Assembly: GCA_900758165.1 (NCBI GenBank)
Contig: CAAEQN010000037.1
Coordinates: forward strand, 1 to 12,413
Origin: Clostridia bacterium
GTDB taxonomy: Bacteria > Bacillota > Clostridia > TANB77 > CAG-508
Direction of reading: 5' to 3'
Length of the DNA stretch: 12,413 nucleotides
Below the pieces are notes generated by a model that was not told the origin of the DNA, ran no database searches, and saw only the letters and a program-made list of their open reading frames with translations. A program made the position numbers and the translations under genes. This document shows positions 1 to 6,541 of this stretch, piece after piece; positions within the stretch are counted from its first letter, which is position 1, and each line of letters opens with the position of its first letter.

Positions 1-492
1 TTGGTTTGTTTCACTTTTATAACTTTTACTTGTATCTACTTTTGTATTGTAATTTAAATAATCTCCTACTTTTATTTCTCCATCTTTAAATGCTTGTACT
101 AATGTTTTTGAATCAGACAAGTCTATTGTTTTATCTCCTATTTTTATTGTTATTTTCTTTATTTTGCCTGAATCATCTTTTTCTACATTTTCTTGTTCGT
201 TGTCTTTTAATTTTAATCTTGTAATAAAGTCATTTAAACTCTCTCTGTTTCCTCCCATTGATTCTGCTAGACTTTTATCTGCTTTCCACAATTCTACTTC
301 TTTTTTTATTACCGAATATCTTGTCTCATCTTTTGTATCTTTCGCTTTTTTTATTAGTCCATCATTTCCTACTGCTAGATTAATGCTTATTCCTGATAAT
401 ATTAGCAGAACTACTATTGTTACTACTAGTGCTATTAGAGTTATTGCCTTATTATTCTTTAATTTGCTTTTTAAATTTTCACTTTGTCTCAT
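1..492 (-). CDS. Pseudopilin-like membrane protein, C-terminal part outside window
   Basis: Reading from the ATG at 490-492 toward the left edge, the frame stays open for 164 codons with no stop, so the gene continues beyond base 1. The N-terminus is a short basic stretch (residues 1-15) followed by AITLIALVVTIVVLLILSGI (16-35), a hydrophobic helix like the prepilin-type methylation/cleavage region. Next comes VGNDGLIKKAKDTKDETRYS, a continuation often seen in type II secretion/pilin-like proteins of AT-rich Clostridia. The rest (60-164) is charged and Lys-rich, probably extracellular. Residue -1 of the possible cleavage site is Ala rather than Gly, and position +5 is Ala rather than Glu, so processing by a prepilin peptidase and assembly into a pilus are doubtful; it may simply be a membrane-anchored protein. 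A G-rich Shine-Dalgarno (GGGGGGT) lies about 8 nt before the ATG. It follows glyS by 104 bp with no clear terminator or promoter between. Function unknown. Confidence 0.72.
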   Translation of the reverse strand, partial: MRQSENLKSKLKNNKAITLIALVVTIVVLLILSGISINLAVGNDGLIKKAKDTKDETRYSVIKKEVELWKADKSLAESMGGNRESLNDFITRLKLKDNEQENVEKDDSGKIKKITIKIGDKTIDLSDSKTLVQAFKDGEIKVGDYLNYNTKVDTSKSYKSETNQ

Positions 493-596
493 TTGTTTAC
501 CCCCCATTTATCTTATCTATGCAAATCCATTAATCTTATTTTTGCCAATGTTATTTATGTATTTTTTAATAAAGTGTCGTCTAATTTGCTCTTATA

Positions 597-1979
597 TTAA
601 AAAGCTATTTTCTTTTCTAACCATTCTTTAAGGTCTGATATTGCAACTCTTTCTTGCTCCATAGTATCTCTATCTCTTATAGTAACTTTATTATCATCTA
701 GTGTGTCAAAATCTACTGTTACACAATATGGAGTACCTATTTCATCTTCTCTTCTGTATCTTTTTCCTATACTTCCTGCTTCATCATAATCACACATAAA
801 GTTTTTAGAAAGCATATCATAAATTTCTTGAGATTTATCCGATAACTTTTTAGAAAGTGGTAATACAGCTACTTTAAAAGGTGCTAATGCTGGGTGTAAA
901 TGAAGCACAACTCTTAAGTCTCCTTCTCCTAGATCTTCTTCTTCATAAGCATCACATAAAAATGCTAAAGCAACTCTATCGCATCCTAGAGATGGCTCTA
1001 TTACATATGGTATTATTTTTTCGTTTGTTTCTGGATCCTGATATGATAAGTCTTGTTTTGAATGTTCCATGTGTCTAGATAAATCATAATCTGTTCTATC
1101 TGCAATTCCCCATAATTCACCCCATCCAAATGGAAATGCAAATTCTATATCTGTTGTTGCTTTACTATAAAATACAAGTTCTTCTTTGCTATGGTCACGA
1201 AGTCTAATATTATTTTCTTTTATTCCTAAGCTTAATAAGAAATTTTTGCAATATTCTTTCCAATATTTAAACCACTCTAAATCTGTACCTGGTTTGCAGA
1301 AAAATTCTAATTCCATTTGTTCAAATTCACGAGTTCTAAAAGTAAAGTTTCCTGGTGTAATTTCATTTCTAAAAGCTTTTCCTATTTGTGCTATACCCAT
1401 TGGTAATTTTTTTCTTGTTGTACGAGCTACATTTTTAAAGTTAACAAATATACCTTGCGCTGTTTCTGGTCTTAAATATATTTGAGAACTTGAGTCTTCA
1501 GTAACTCCTTGAAATGTTTTATACATTAAATTAAATTTTCTGATATTTGTAAAGTTTGTTTTTCCACAATTAGGACATGGAATTTTATTATCTTCTATAT
1601 ATTTTAATAATTCTTCATCTGTCCAACCATCTGCGACAATATCTTTTCCATGTTCATGAGACCATTCTTCTATTAATTTGTCTGCTCTATGTCTAGTTTT
1701 ACAATCTTTACAATCTATTAATGGATCACTAAAGCCTGCTACGTGTCCTGTTGCTACCCATGTTTCTGGATTCATTAATATAGCAGCATCTAGCCCTACA
1801 TTATATTTATTTTCTTGAATAAATTTCTTTCTCCATGCGGCCTTAATATTATTTTTTAGTTCTGTTCCTAGAGGTCCATAATCCCAAGAATTTGCTAAAC
1901 CTCCATAAATTTCTGAACCGGGATATATATATCCTCTATTTTTACAAAGTGTAACTATTTTTTCCATGTTTTCTACCAT
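597..1979 (-). CDS. glyS: Glycyl-tRNA synthetase, dimeric type
   Basis: Charges tRNA-Gly with glycine in the cytoplasm. At 460 aa it has the length of the single-chain alpha2 bacterial/archaeal GlyRS, not the alpha2beta2 GlyQ+GlyS enzyme. The N-terminus carries the family stretch RGYIYPGSEIYGGLANSWDY (15-34). Class II motif 2 is visible as GKAFRNEITPGNFTFRTREF (200-219) and motif 3 as EPSLGCDRV (328-336). Two Cys pairs (C90/C93 and C135/C138) flank the insertion domain and look like a zinc site. An anticodon-binding domain follows from about residue 365. The ATG at 1979 is preceded by AGGAG at about 8 nt, favouring it over the internal Met5. Upstream there are only 84 bp to the tRNA gene. A TATAAT sits at 2041-2046 on this strand, but the expected -35 would fall inside the tRNA and is not recognisable, so the promoter is uncertain; read-through from the operon upstream is possible. 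No T-box leader fits. Confidence 0.97.
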   Translation of the reverse strand: MVENMEKIVTLCKNRGYIYPGSEIYGGLANSWDYGPLGTELKNNIKAAWRKKFIQENKYNVGLDAAILMNPETWVATGHVAGFSDPLIDCKDCKTRHRADKLIEEWSHEHGKDIVADGWTDEELLKYIEDNKIPCPNCGKTNFTNIRKFNLMYKTFQGVTEDSSSQIYLRPETAQGIFVNFKNVARTTRKKLPMGIAQIGKAFRNEITPGNFTFRTREFEQMELEFFCKPGTDLEWFKYWKEYCKNFLLSLGIKENNIRLRDHSKEELVFYSKATTDIEFAFPFGWGELWGIADRTDYDLSRHMEHSKQDLSYQDPETNEKIIPYVIEPSLGCDRVALAFLCDAYEEEDLGEGDLRVVLHLHPALAPFKVAVLPLSKKLSDKSQEIYDMLSKNFMCDYDEAGSIGKRYRREDEIGTPYCVTVDFDTLDDNKVTIRDRDTMEQERVAISDLKEWLEKKIAF

Positions 1980-2062
1980 AATTTTTCTCCTTTATACTAA
2001 ATATTTATCTAAAGACTAGATTTTTAATTTTATTTGTGCTATTATATTATTGTTATACATAT

Positions 2063-2137
2063 TGGGATGTCGCCAAGCGGTAAGGCCTCGGACTCTGACT
2101 CCGATATGCGTGTGTTCGAATCACACCATCCCAACCA
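2063..2137 (+). tRNA. tRNA-Gln (anticodon CUG)
   Basis: A full cloverleaf folds by eye. The acceptor stem is TGGGATG (2063-2069) with CATCCCA (2127-2133), 7 of 7 pairs, starting with the U1-A72 pair typical of tRNA-Gln. The D arm is within 2072-2086. The anticodon stem is TCGGA/TCCGA (2088-2092 with 2100-2104), and the loop CTCTGAC puts the anticodon CTG at 2095-2097. The T arm is GTGTG/CACAC around TTCGAAT. Discriminator A (2134) and an encoded CCA (2135-2137) complete the 3' end. It is the only plus-strand gene here. A run of seven T at 2142-2148 immediately downstream could end transcription; this run overlaps the stop codon of the convergent small membrane-protein gene. No convincing promoter was found in the AT-rich 80 bp upstream. 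Confidence 0.97.
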
Positions 2138-2146
2138 TTAATTTTT

Positions 2147-2338
2147 TTATATCATACTTATTAAAATTAATCCTATTATAGAAATTACTATTCCAGATAT
2201 TTTTAATATTTTTGTTGTACTATTTGTTTCTTCAGAACTAAATCTTTTTATTGCAATTTTTCTAGCATCATATAAAAGTACTACCCCTATTGCTATAATA
2301 ATTGTTCCAAATAATATTAACATTATTTTTGTCATCAT
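2147..2338 (-). CDS. Small two-TM membrane protein
   Basis: The protein is 63 aa from the ATG at 2338 and is not recognised as a named family. It has two hydrophobic helices (about residues 3-23 and 44-62) joined by a polar, charged loop with Arg/Lys and a Ser/Thr/Glu-rich patch, which suggests a hairpin in the membrane. Start choice: the frame also has an ATG at 2344, but the Shine-Dalgarno GAGG abuts that codon directly. The ATG at 2338 lies 6 nt from it and the next ATG at 2335 lies 9 nt from it, so either is better. The gene begins 15 bp after the mutarotase stop and is the last gene of the polA-led cluster. Its stop codon lies 10 bp from the end of the convergent tRNA-Gln gene. Short length and low complexity make the functional call impossible, but spacing and ribosome binding site support a real gene. 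Confidence 0.62.
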   Translation of the reverse strand: MMTKIMLILFGTIIIAIGVVLLYDARKIAIKRFSSEETNSTTKILKISGIVISIIGLILISMI

Positions 2339-2353
2339 CAACATCCTCTTCTT

Positions 2354-3226
2354 TTAATTAAAAAACTCTACTGTAAATTTACATTCAAACTCTTTTTTTG
2401 GAGCAAGAGTTATAATATCTGTTTTATGTGCAAATACACCTGTTGATTTTACTGTATCTGCGGTTGTTTGCCAGGGTTCAATACATATAAATGGTGCTCC
2501 AGGTTTTGACCATACAGCCAAATAAGGAAATCCTTCAAAATCCATTGTTAGTAATGTCTTGTTTCCTGATTTTTTCTTTAGACTTATTTTATGTGATGTA
2601 AGTCCTTTCATTATAATGGCATCATTTTTGAAGCTATCTTTTGTTATTGGTATTCTTCTTAAATCTGTCATTATATTTTTTGCATATTCTGTGCCAACAA
2701 GTCCATCTACTAAATATAGAAAATGTATTTTTTCTTCATCTTCTTCAAATTCCAAATAATATTCATTATTTAGTAAATCTTGTTGATCTATTTTAAATGC
2801 TGGATGGCCACCTATTCCAAATGGCATATTGTTGTCACCCTCATTTATTACTTTATATATAGTTGTCAGCTTATTTTCATCTGTTCTATATGTTATATAT
2901 AAAGAAAATTCAAATGGATATTTTACAAGTGTGCTAGGATTACTTCTTAATACATAGGAATGAAAATTGTCTAATTTTGTTATTGGTTCAAAGTCTAAAT
3001 CTCTTGCAAAACCATGTTGAGACATTTCAAACGTTCTTCCATTTATTATTGTTTTATTTTGTTTTAGTTTTCCTACTATAGGGAATAGTACTGGAAAGTG
3101 TCTTTTCCAATATATTCTTCCATTTGCATCTACACATTCTTTTCCTTCATGTATTTTCTCTATTCCATCTAATTTGTAACTTATTAATTCTCCTCCATAT
3201 CTAGATGTTAACATTTGACTTCTCAT
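2354..3226 (-). CDS. Aldose 1-epimerase (mutarotase) family protein, LacX-like
   Basis: Probably interconverts alpha and beta anomers of an aldose such as galactose or glucose in the cytoplasm. The 290-aa protein has the beta-sandwich mutarotase signatures: FPVLFPIVGKLKQNK (44-58), SQHGFARD with His71, GIGGHPAF with His141, and CIEPWQTTAD with Glu250. By analogy with galactose mutarotase, the two His would bind or protonate the ring oxygen and the Glu would be the general base. The short form and these motifs match the LacX-type subfamily rather than the longer GalM. No signal peptide is present. The ATG at 3226 has GGAG 5 nt upstream. It follows galE by 41 bp and was likely transcribed with it; the pairing fits hexose metabolism linked to UDP-galactose supply, although no galK or galT is in view. 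Exact sugar specificity cannot be read from sequence; some relatives act on sugar phosphates. Confidence 0.86.
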   Translation of the reverse strand: MRSQMLTSRYGGELISYKLDGIEKIHEGKECVDANGRIYWKRHFPVLFPIVGKLKQNKTIINGRTFEMSQHGFARDLDFEPITKLDNFHSYVLRSNPSTLVKYPFEFSLYITYRTDENKLTTIYKVINEGDNNMPFGIGGHPAFKIDQQDLLNNEYYLEFEEDEEKIHFLYLVDGLVGTEYAKNIMTDLRRIPITKDSFKNDAIIMKGLTSHKISLKKKSGNKTLLTMDFEGFPYLAVWSKPGAPFICIEPWQTTADTVKSTGVFAHKTDIITLAPKKEFECKFTVEFFN

Positions 3227-3267
3227 ATAAGCTCCAACTCCTTTTTACAAAAAACGCTACTATATTT

Positions 3268-4272
3268 TTATTTGTTCTTTTGTATGTAATTCCAAGAGTC
3301 TTTACACATTTCTTTTATTCCTTTATGTGCTTCCCACCCTAATTCGTTTTTAGCTTTTGTTGGATCTGAATAGCAGGTTGCTATATCTCCAGGTCTTCTT
3401 GCTGTAATCTTATATGGTACTTTTTTACCTGTTGTTTCTTCAAAAGATTTTACCATATCTAATACACTATAGCCTGTTCCTGTTCCTAGATTATATATAT
3501 ATAGTCCTTTTCCTTCTTTTTCTAGCTTGTTTAATGCATATAAATGTCCTTTTGCTAAATCTACTACATGTATATAATCTCTTACACCTGTTCCATCTGG
3601 TGTATCATAGTCATTACCAAATACAGATAATTCTTTCAATTGTCCTGATGCAACTCTTACTACATAAGGCATTAAGTTATTTGGTATTCCTTGTGGTTCT
3701 TCTCCTAGTAAGCCACTTTCGTGTGAACCAACTGGATTAAAGTATCTTAATATACATATATCCCAACTATTGTCTGATTTGTACAAGTCTTTTAATATTT
3801 GTTCTATAAATAATTTACTTGTTCCATAAGGATTTGTAGTACCGCCTGTTTTGCATTCTTCTGTTATAGGAATTGTTTCTGGTTCACCATAAACTGTTGC
3901 TGATGAACTAAATACAAATTTTTTAACATTATATTTAGCCATTGTTTCTAGCAATACAATGCACCCAGAAACATTATTGTGATAATATTCTAAAGGCTTT
4001 TGTACAGATTCTCCAACAGCCTTAAATCCTGCAAAGTTTAATACTGCATCTATTTTGTTTTCTTCAAAAACTTTCTCTAATTTTTCTCTATCTAAATAAT
4101 TCATTTCATAAAATTTAAAATCTTTTCCTGTTATTTTTCTTATTGCTTCTAGTGCTGTTGGTTTACTATTAGAGAAATCATCTATTATTACTACATCTTT
4201 TCCTTCATTTAATAATTCTACAACTGTATGACTTCCTATATAGCCAGCTCCTCCTGTTACTAATATTGACAT
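3268..4272 (-). CDS. galE: UDP-glucose 4-epimerase
   Basis: Interconverts UDP-glucose and UDP-galactose with tightly bound NAD, supplying UDP-galactose for envelope glycans or channelling galactose into glycolysis. The protein is 334 aa, typical for GalE. The Rossmann glycine motif GGAGYIGSH is at 7-15, DDFSNS at 31-36, and NFAGFKAVGESVQKPLEYY at 79-97. The catalytic residues are Ser123/Ser124-Ala-Thr126 in FSSSATVYGEP and the Tyr149-x-x-x-Lys153 pair in NPYGTSK. LRYFNPVGSHESGLLGE, RDYIHVVDLA and ARRPGD complete the family pattern, so the enzyme looks intact. The ATG at 4272 has a full AGGAGG about 10 nt upstream. The gene starts 27 bp after the stop of the GLUG-type repeat protein gene and is followed closely by the mutarotase gene. 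No other Leloir-pathway gene is nearby, which favours a role in making UDP-galactose for cell-surface polymers. Confidence 0.97.
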   Translation of the reverse strand: MSILVTGGAGYIGSHTVVELLNEGKDVVIIDDFSNSKPTALEAIRKITGKDFKFYEMNYLDREKLEKVFEENKIDAVLNFAGFKAVGESVQKPLEYYHNNVSGCIVLLETMAKYNVKKFVFSSSATVYGEPETIPITEECKTGGTTNPYGTSKLFIEQILKDLYKSDNSWDICILRYFNPVGSHESGLLGEEPQGIPNNLMPYVVRVASGQLKELSVFGNDYDTPDGTGVRDYIHVVDLAKGHLYALNKLEKEGKGLYIYNLGTGTGYSVLDMVKSFEETTGKKVPYKITARRPGDIATCYSDPTKAKNELGWEAHKGIKEMCKDSWNYIQKNK

Positions 4273-4299
4273 ATTTATTTAACCTCCTAATTCTATTTA

Positions 4300-5892
4300 T
4301 TATTGTTGATTTTCTTGTGTTTGTTCTGGCACATTTTCAAGCCTTCCATATATAATTCCTATATTTAATTCTCCAATATCAGAATTTAAAGCTGTACCTC
4401 CTGCACTATTAGTACAAGATATACAATTTATTGTTAAATCCTCATTTGGAGTTATTATCTTTCCTACACCATTTAAATTTCCTCTATTTTCACAAGTTTC
4501 TATTGTAATAGGACTACAAACGGTTCCACTTATTCCACCTAAATTAACAATATCACTTTTTACTGCAGTTATTTTTCCATAATTTTTAGAGTTAATTATT
4601 TTTGCGGTTTCATTATTTTTTCCCGTTAGTCCTCCAACATAGGCTTCATTTGTTGTATCCACAGTGACTTTAGAAATATCTCCTTTGTTTTCACATTGCG
4701 AAATTGTTCCTTCATTTTTGCCCGCTAGTCCTCCTATGGTTGTACTTCCTATAACATTGCCTGCATTTTTGCAATTTTCCATGTTTGCATTATCTAATAT
4801 TGCTACAATTCCCGCTACTATACTGTTACTTGAAGAAGTATCTTCTATATTTTTTATTTCTGCTGTATTTTGGCAAGCTATAATATTTCCTTCTATAGAA
4901 TTTCCAACAATGCCTGCTGTTAGTTGTCCTTGTATTCTTCCTTCATTATTACATGTTGTGATGTTACCTTTTTGATTCTTTGCTACAATACCTGCTGTGT
5001 AATAGTTTGTATTAGTTTCTTCCTTTATTTGTCCTATATTTGTACAATTTGTAATAATTCCACTACTTTTAATATTCTCATTTGATATATTATTTGCTAC
5101 AATTCCCGCTTTTAATTGATTAGATATTATATTTGCATTATTAGAAGAATCTGTAATCTTTCCTGTGTTTTCTCCAGCAATTCCAGCTACTTTTGCAGAA
5201 GAATTTTCTTTATTCATTATTACATTTATTTCTCCTTCTGTTTTACAAACCTTAATTTCACCTTCATTTTTGCCTACTAACATTGCTGTGCAAATTGTTT
5301 TATTTTCTATATCTTTATTTGCAATGATTTTTCCTGTTATTTTTAGATTTGTTATTGTTCCTTTATTATAAGCAAATAACCCAGCATAATCATACAAATC
5401 TGTTTTGGAAATGTCTATTAGCAAATTCTTTATTGTGTTGTCATTTCCGTTAAAGGTTCCTTCAAAGCAAGTAACTTCTGTAGTGTCTTTTTTCTTTTTA
5501 CCTCCGATAGGAGCAAACCCTAATCCATTTGTTAATTCATTTTTTATTGTATCAACTTTTCCGTCTTTGTTAATGTCTCCAAAAGTTTTTGAATTTGCAT
5601 CTTTATATGATTGCTCATTCTGGAAATCAAGTTTATTAAGTATTGAAAAATACTTATCTTTATAAGATTCTCCTCTTTCAACATTTAAAGAAAGTTTTAC
5701 TAAATCTTCTATTGTTTCTATCTTATATGGATCTTCTATAGTTCCGCTTCCCTCAAAATTTTCTAGTTTAACATGCGAAATTTCAAACTTATTAGATTTA
5801 TTTAAAACTACTATAAGTGTTATAATTATTCCAACAATTAATATTGCTATAAATAATTGAAATACACTAATACTAACCTTTTTAGTTTTCAT
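4300..5892 (-). CDS. Membrane-anchored GLUG-type repeat surface protein
   Basis: A 530-aa extracytoplasmic protein of unknown function. Residues about 10-31 form one hydrophobic segment after a basic start, with no AxA cleavage site, so it is probably a signal anchor leaving the rest outside. GSGTIEDPYKIETIEDLVKL (48-67) is the domain opening often found in GLUG-type surface proteins. FGDINKDGKVD (104-114) resembles an EF-hand/dockerin calcium loop. FEGTFNGNDNTIKNLLI (143-159) leads into about ten degenerate repeats of 20-28 residues between 170 and 473, each opening with AG(I/L)(V/A) or GG(L/I) and ending near NxGxI, likely a right-handed beta-helix. Seven repeats place a Cys at the same register (216, 283, 314, 340, 374, 400, 467). 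The C-terminus (PEQTQENQQ) has no sorting signal. The start has AAAGGA about 11 nt upstream. It lies between the lytic transglycosylase and galE with gaps of 32 and 27 bp. An adhesin or wall-associated scaffold is plausible but not proven. Confidence 0.82.
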   Translation of the reverse strand: MKTKKVSISVFQLFIAILIVGIIITLIVVLNKSNKFEISHVKLENFEGSGTIEDPYKIETIEDLVKLSLNVERGESYKDKYFSILNKLDFQNEQSYKDANSKTFGDINKDGKVDTIKNELTNGLGFAPIGGKKKKDTTEVTCFEGTFNGNDNTIKNLLIDISKTDLYDYAGLFAYNKGTITNLKITGKIIANKDIENKTICTAMLVGKNEGEIKVCKTEGEINVIMNKENSSAKVAGIAGENTGKITDSSNNANIISNQLKAGIVANNISNENIKSSGIITNCTNIGQIKEETNTNYYTAGIVAKNQKGNITTCNNEGRIQGQLTAGIVGNSIEGNIIACQNTAEIKNIEDTSSSNSIVAGIVAILDNANMENCKNAGNVIGSTTIGGLAGKNEGTISQCENKGDISKVTVDTTNEAYVGGLTGKNNETAKIINSKNYGKITAVKSDIVNLGGISGTVCSPITIETCENRGNLNGVGKIITPNEDLTINCISCTNSAGGTALNSDIGELNIGIIYGRLENVPEQTQENQQ

Positions 5893-5924
5893 ATCAAAAG
5901 TTTCCTTTCATATTATTCATTTGT

Positions 5925-6494
5925 TTATTCATTATAAATTTGTTTATATATTTTATAATTTCTTATTATTTTTCTAACATACATACTTGTTTCTTTATAA
6001 GGAATGTTTTCTATATCACTTCCATCTTCTTTTATTATACCTTTTTCTATCCAATTATTTACATTACCTATTCCTGCATTATAAGCAGTTAATGCTAAAA
6101 GAATATTTCCATTATACATTTTTAGTAAGTCTGAATAATACTTTGTTCCAATCATAATGTTTTTTTGTGGTTCAAATAAACTCTCTTTTTCTATTAATGG
6201 TTCATTTATTTTTTCTGCTATTTCTTCTGCAGTCGCATCCATTAATTGCATAAGTCCTTTAGCCCCACTTGATGATTTAGCATCTTTATTAAAATTACTT
6301 TCAGCTTTTATTATAGATAATATAAATAAAGGATCTACATTATAAATGTTAGAATATTCTTCTACAAATTCCATATATTTTTTTGGATATAGAATCTGTA
6401 ATACTTTATTTTTAATATTAAAAGCTTTGTATATTACAAATAATATTAAAATAATTATAACTATACCAATAATAATTTTGTAGTTCTTCTTCAA
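5925..6494 (-). CDS. Membrane-anchored SLT-family lytic transglycosylase
   Basis: Likely cleaves the MurNAc-GlcNAc bond of peptidoglycan outside the membrane, forming 1,6-anhydro-MurNAc ends. The 189-aa protein begins with a basic residue cluster and one TM helix (about 7-23), then a single catalytic SLT domain (about 42-185). The catalytic Glu is Glu65 in IIKAESNFN. Other family blocks are SSSGAKGLMQLM (74-85), NIMIGTKYYSDLL (112-124), ALTAYNAGIGNV (134-145) and IPYKETSMYVRKI (164-176). The domain closely resembles the Slt70/MltE-type lysozyme fold and has no extra wall-binding repeats. The start is TTG at 6494, supported by AAGGAG 8 nt upstream; no ATG occurs before the catalytic domain without losing the TM helix. 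It begins 47 bp after polA and precedes the repeat protein by 32 bp. In spore formers similar small SLT proteins act in wall remodelling or secretion-channel assembly; which applies here is unknown. Confidence 0.92.
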   Translation of the reverse strand: MKKNYKIIIGIVIIILILFVIYKAFNIKNKVLQILYPKKYMEFVEEYSNIYNVDPLFILSIIKAESNFNKDAKSSSGAKGLMQLMDATAEEIAEKINEPLIEKESLFEPQKNIMIGTKYYSDLLKMYNGNILLALTAYNAGIGNVNNWIEKGIIKEDGSDIENIPYKETSMYVRKIIRNYKIYKQIYNE

Positions 6495-6541
6495 TGTTAA
6501 TTCTCCTTAAGTAGATTATTGCATTTACATATTAGCTAGTA

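Noticed and set aside
500..560. GCAAA/TTTGC hairpin after glyS as a terminator
   Set aside because: Five weak pairs around a long loop, and no T-run follows on the minus strand.
164..631. Plus-strand open frame of 155 codons
   Set aside because: It is antisense to the pseudopilin-like gene and the glyS end, is Phe/Leu/Ser-rich as expected of the reverse of a Lys/Glu-rich gene, and has no ribosome binding site.
4800..5400. Internal DNA repeats in the repeat-protein gene as a CRISPR or tandem array
   Set aside because: The periodicity is at protein level with degenerate units of 20-28 codons; there are no identical DNA repeats with spacers.
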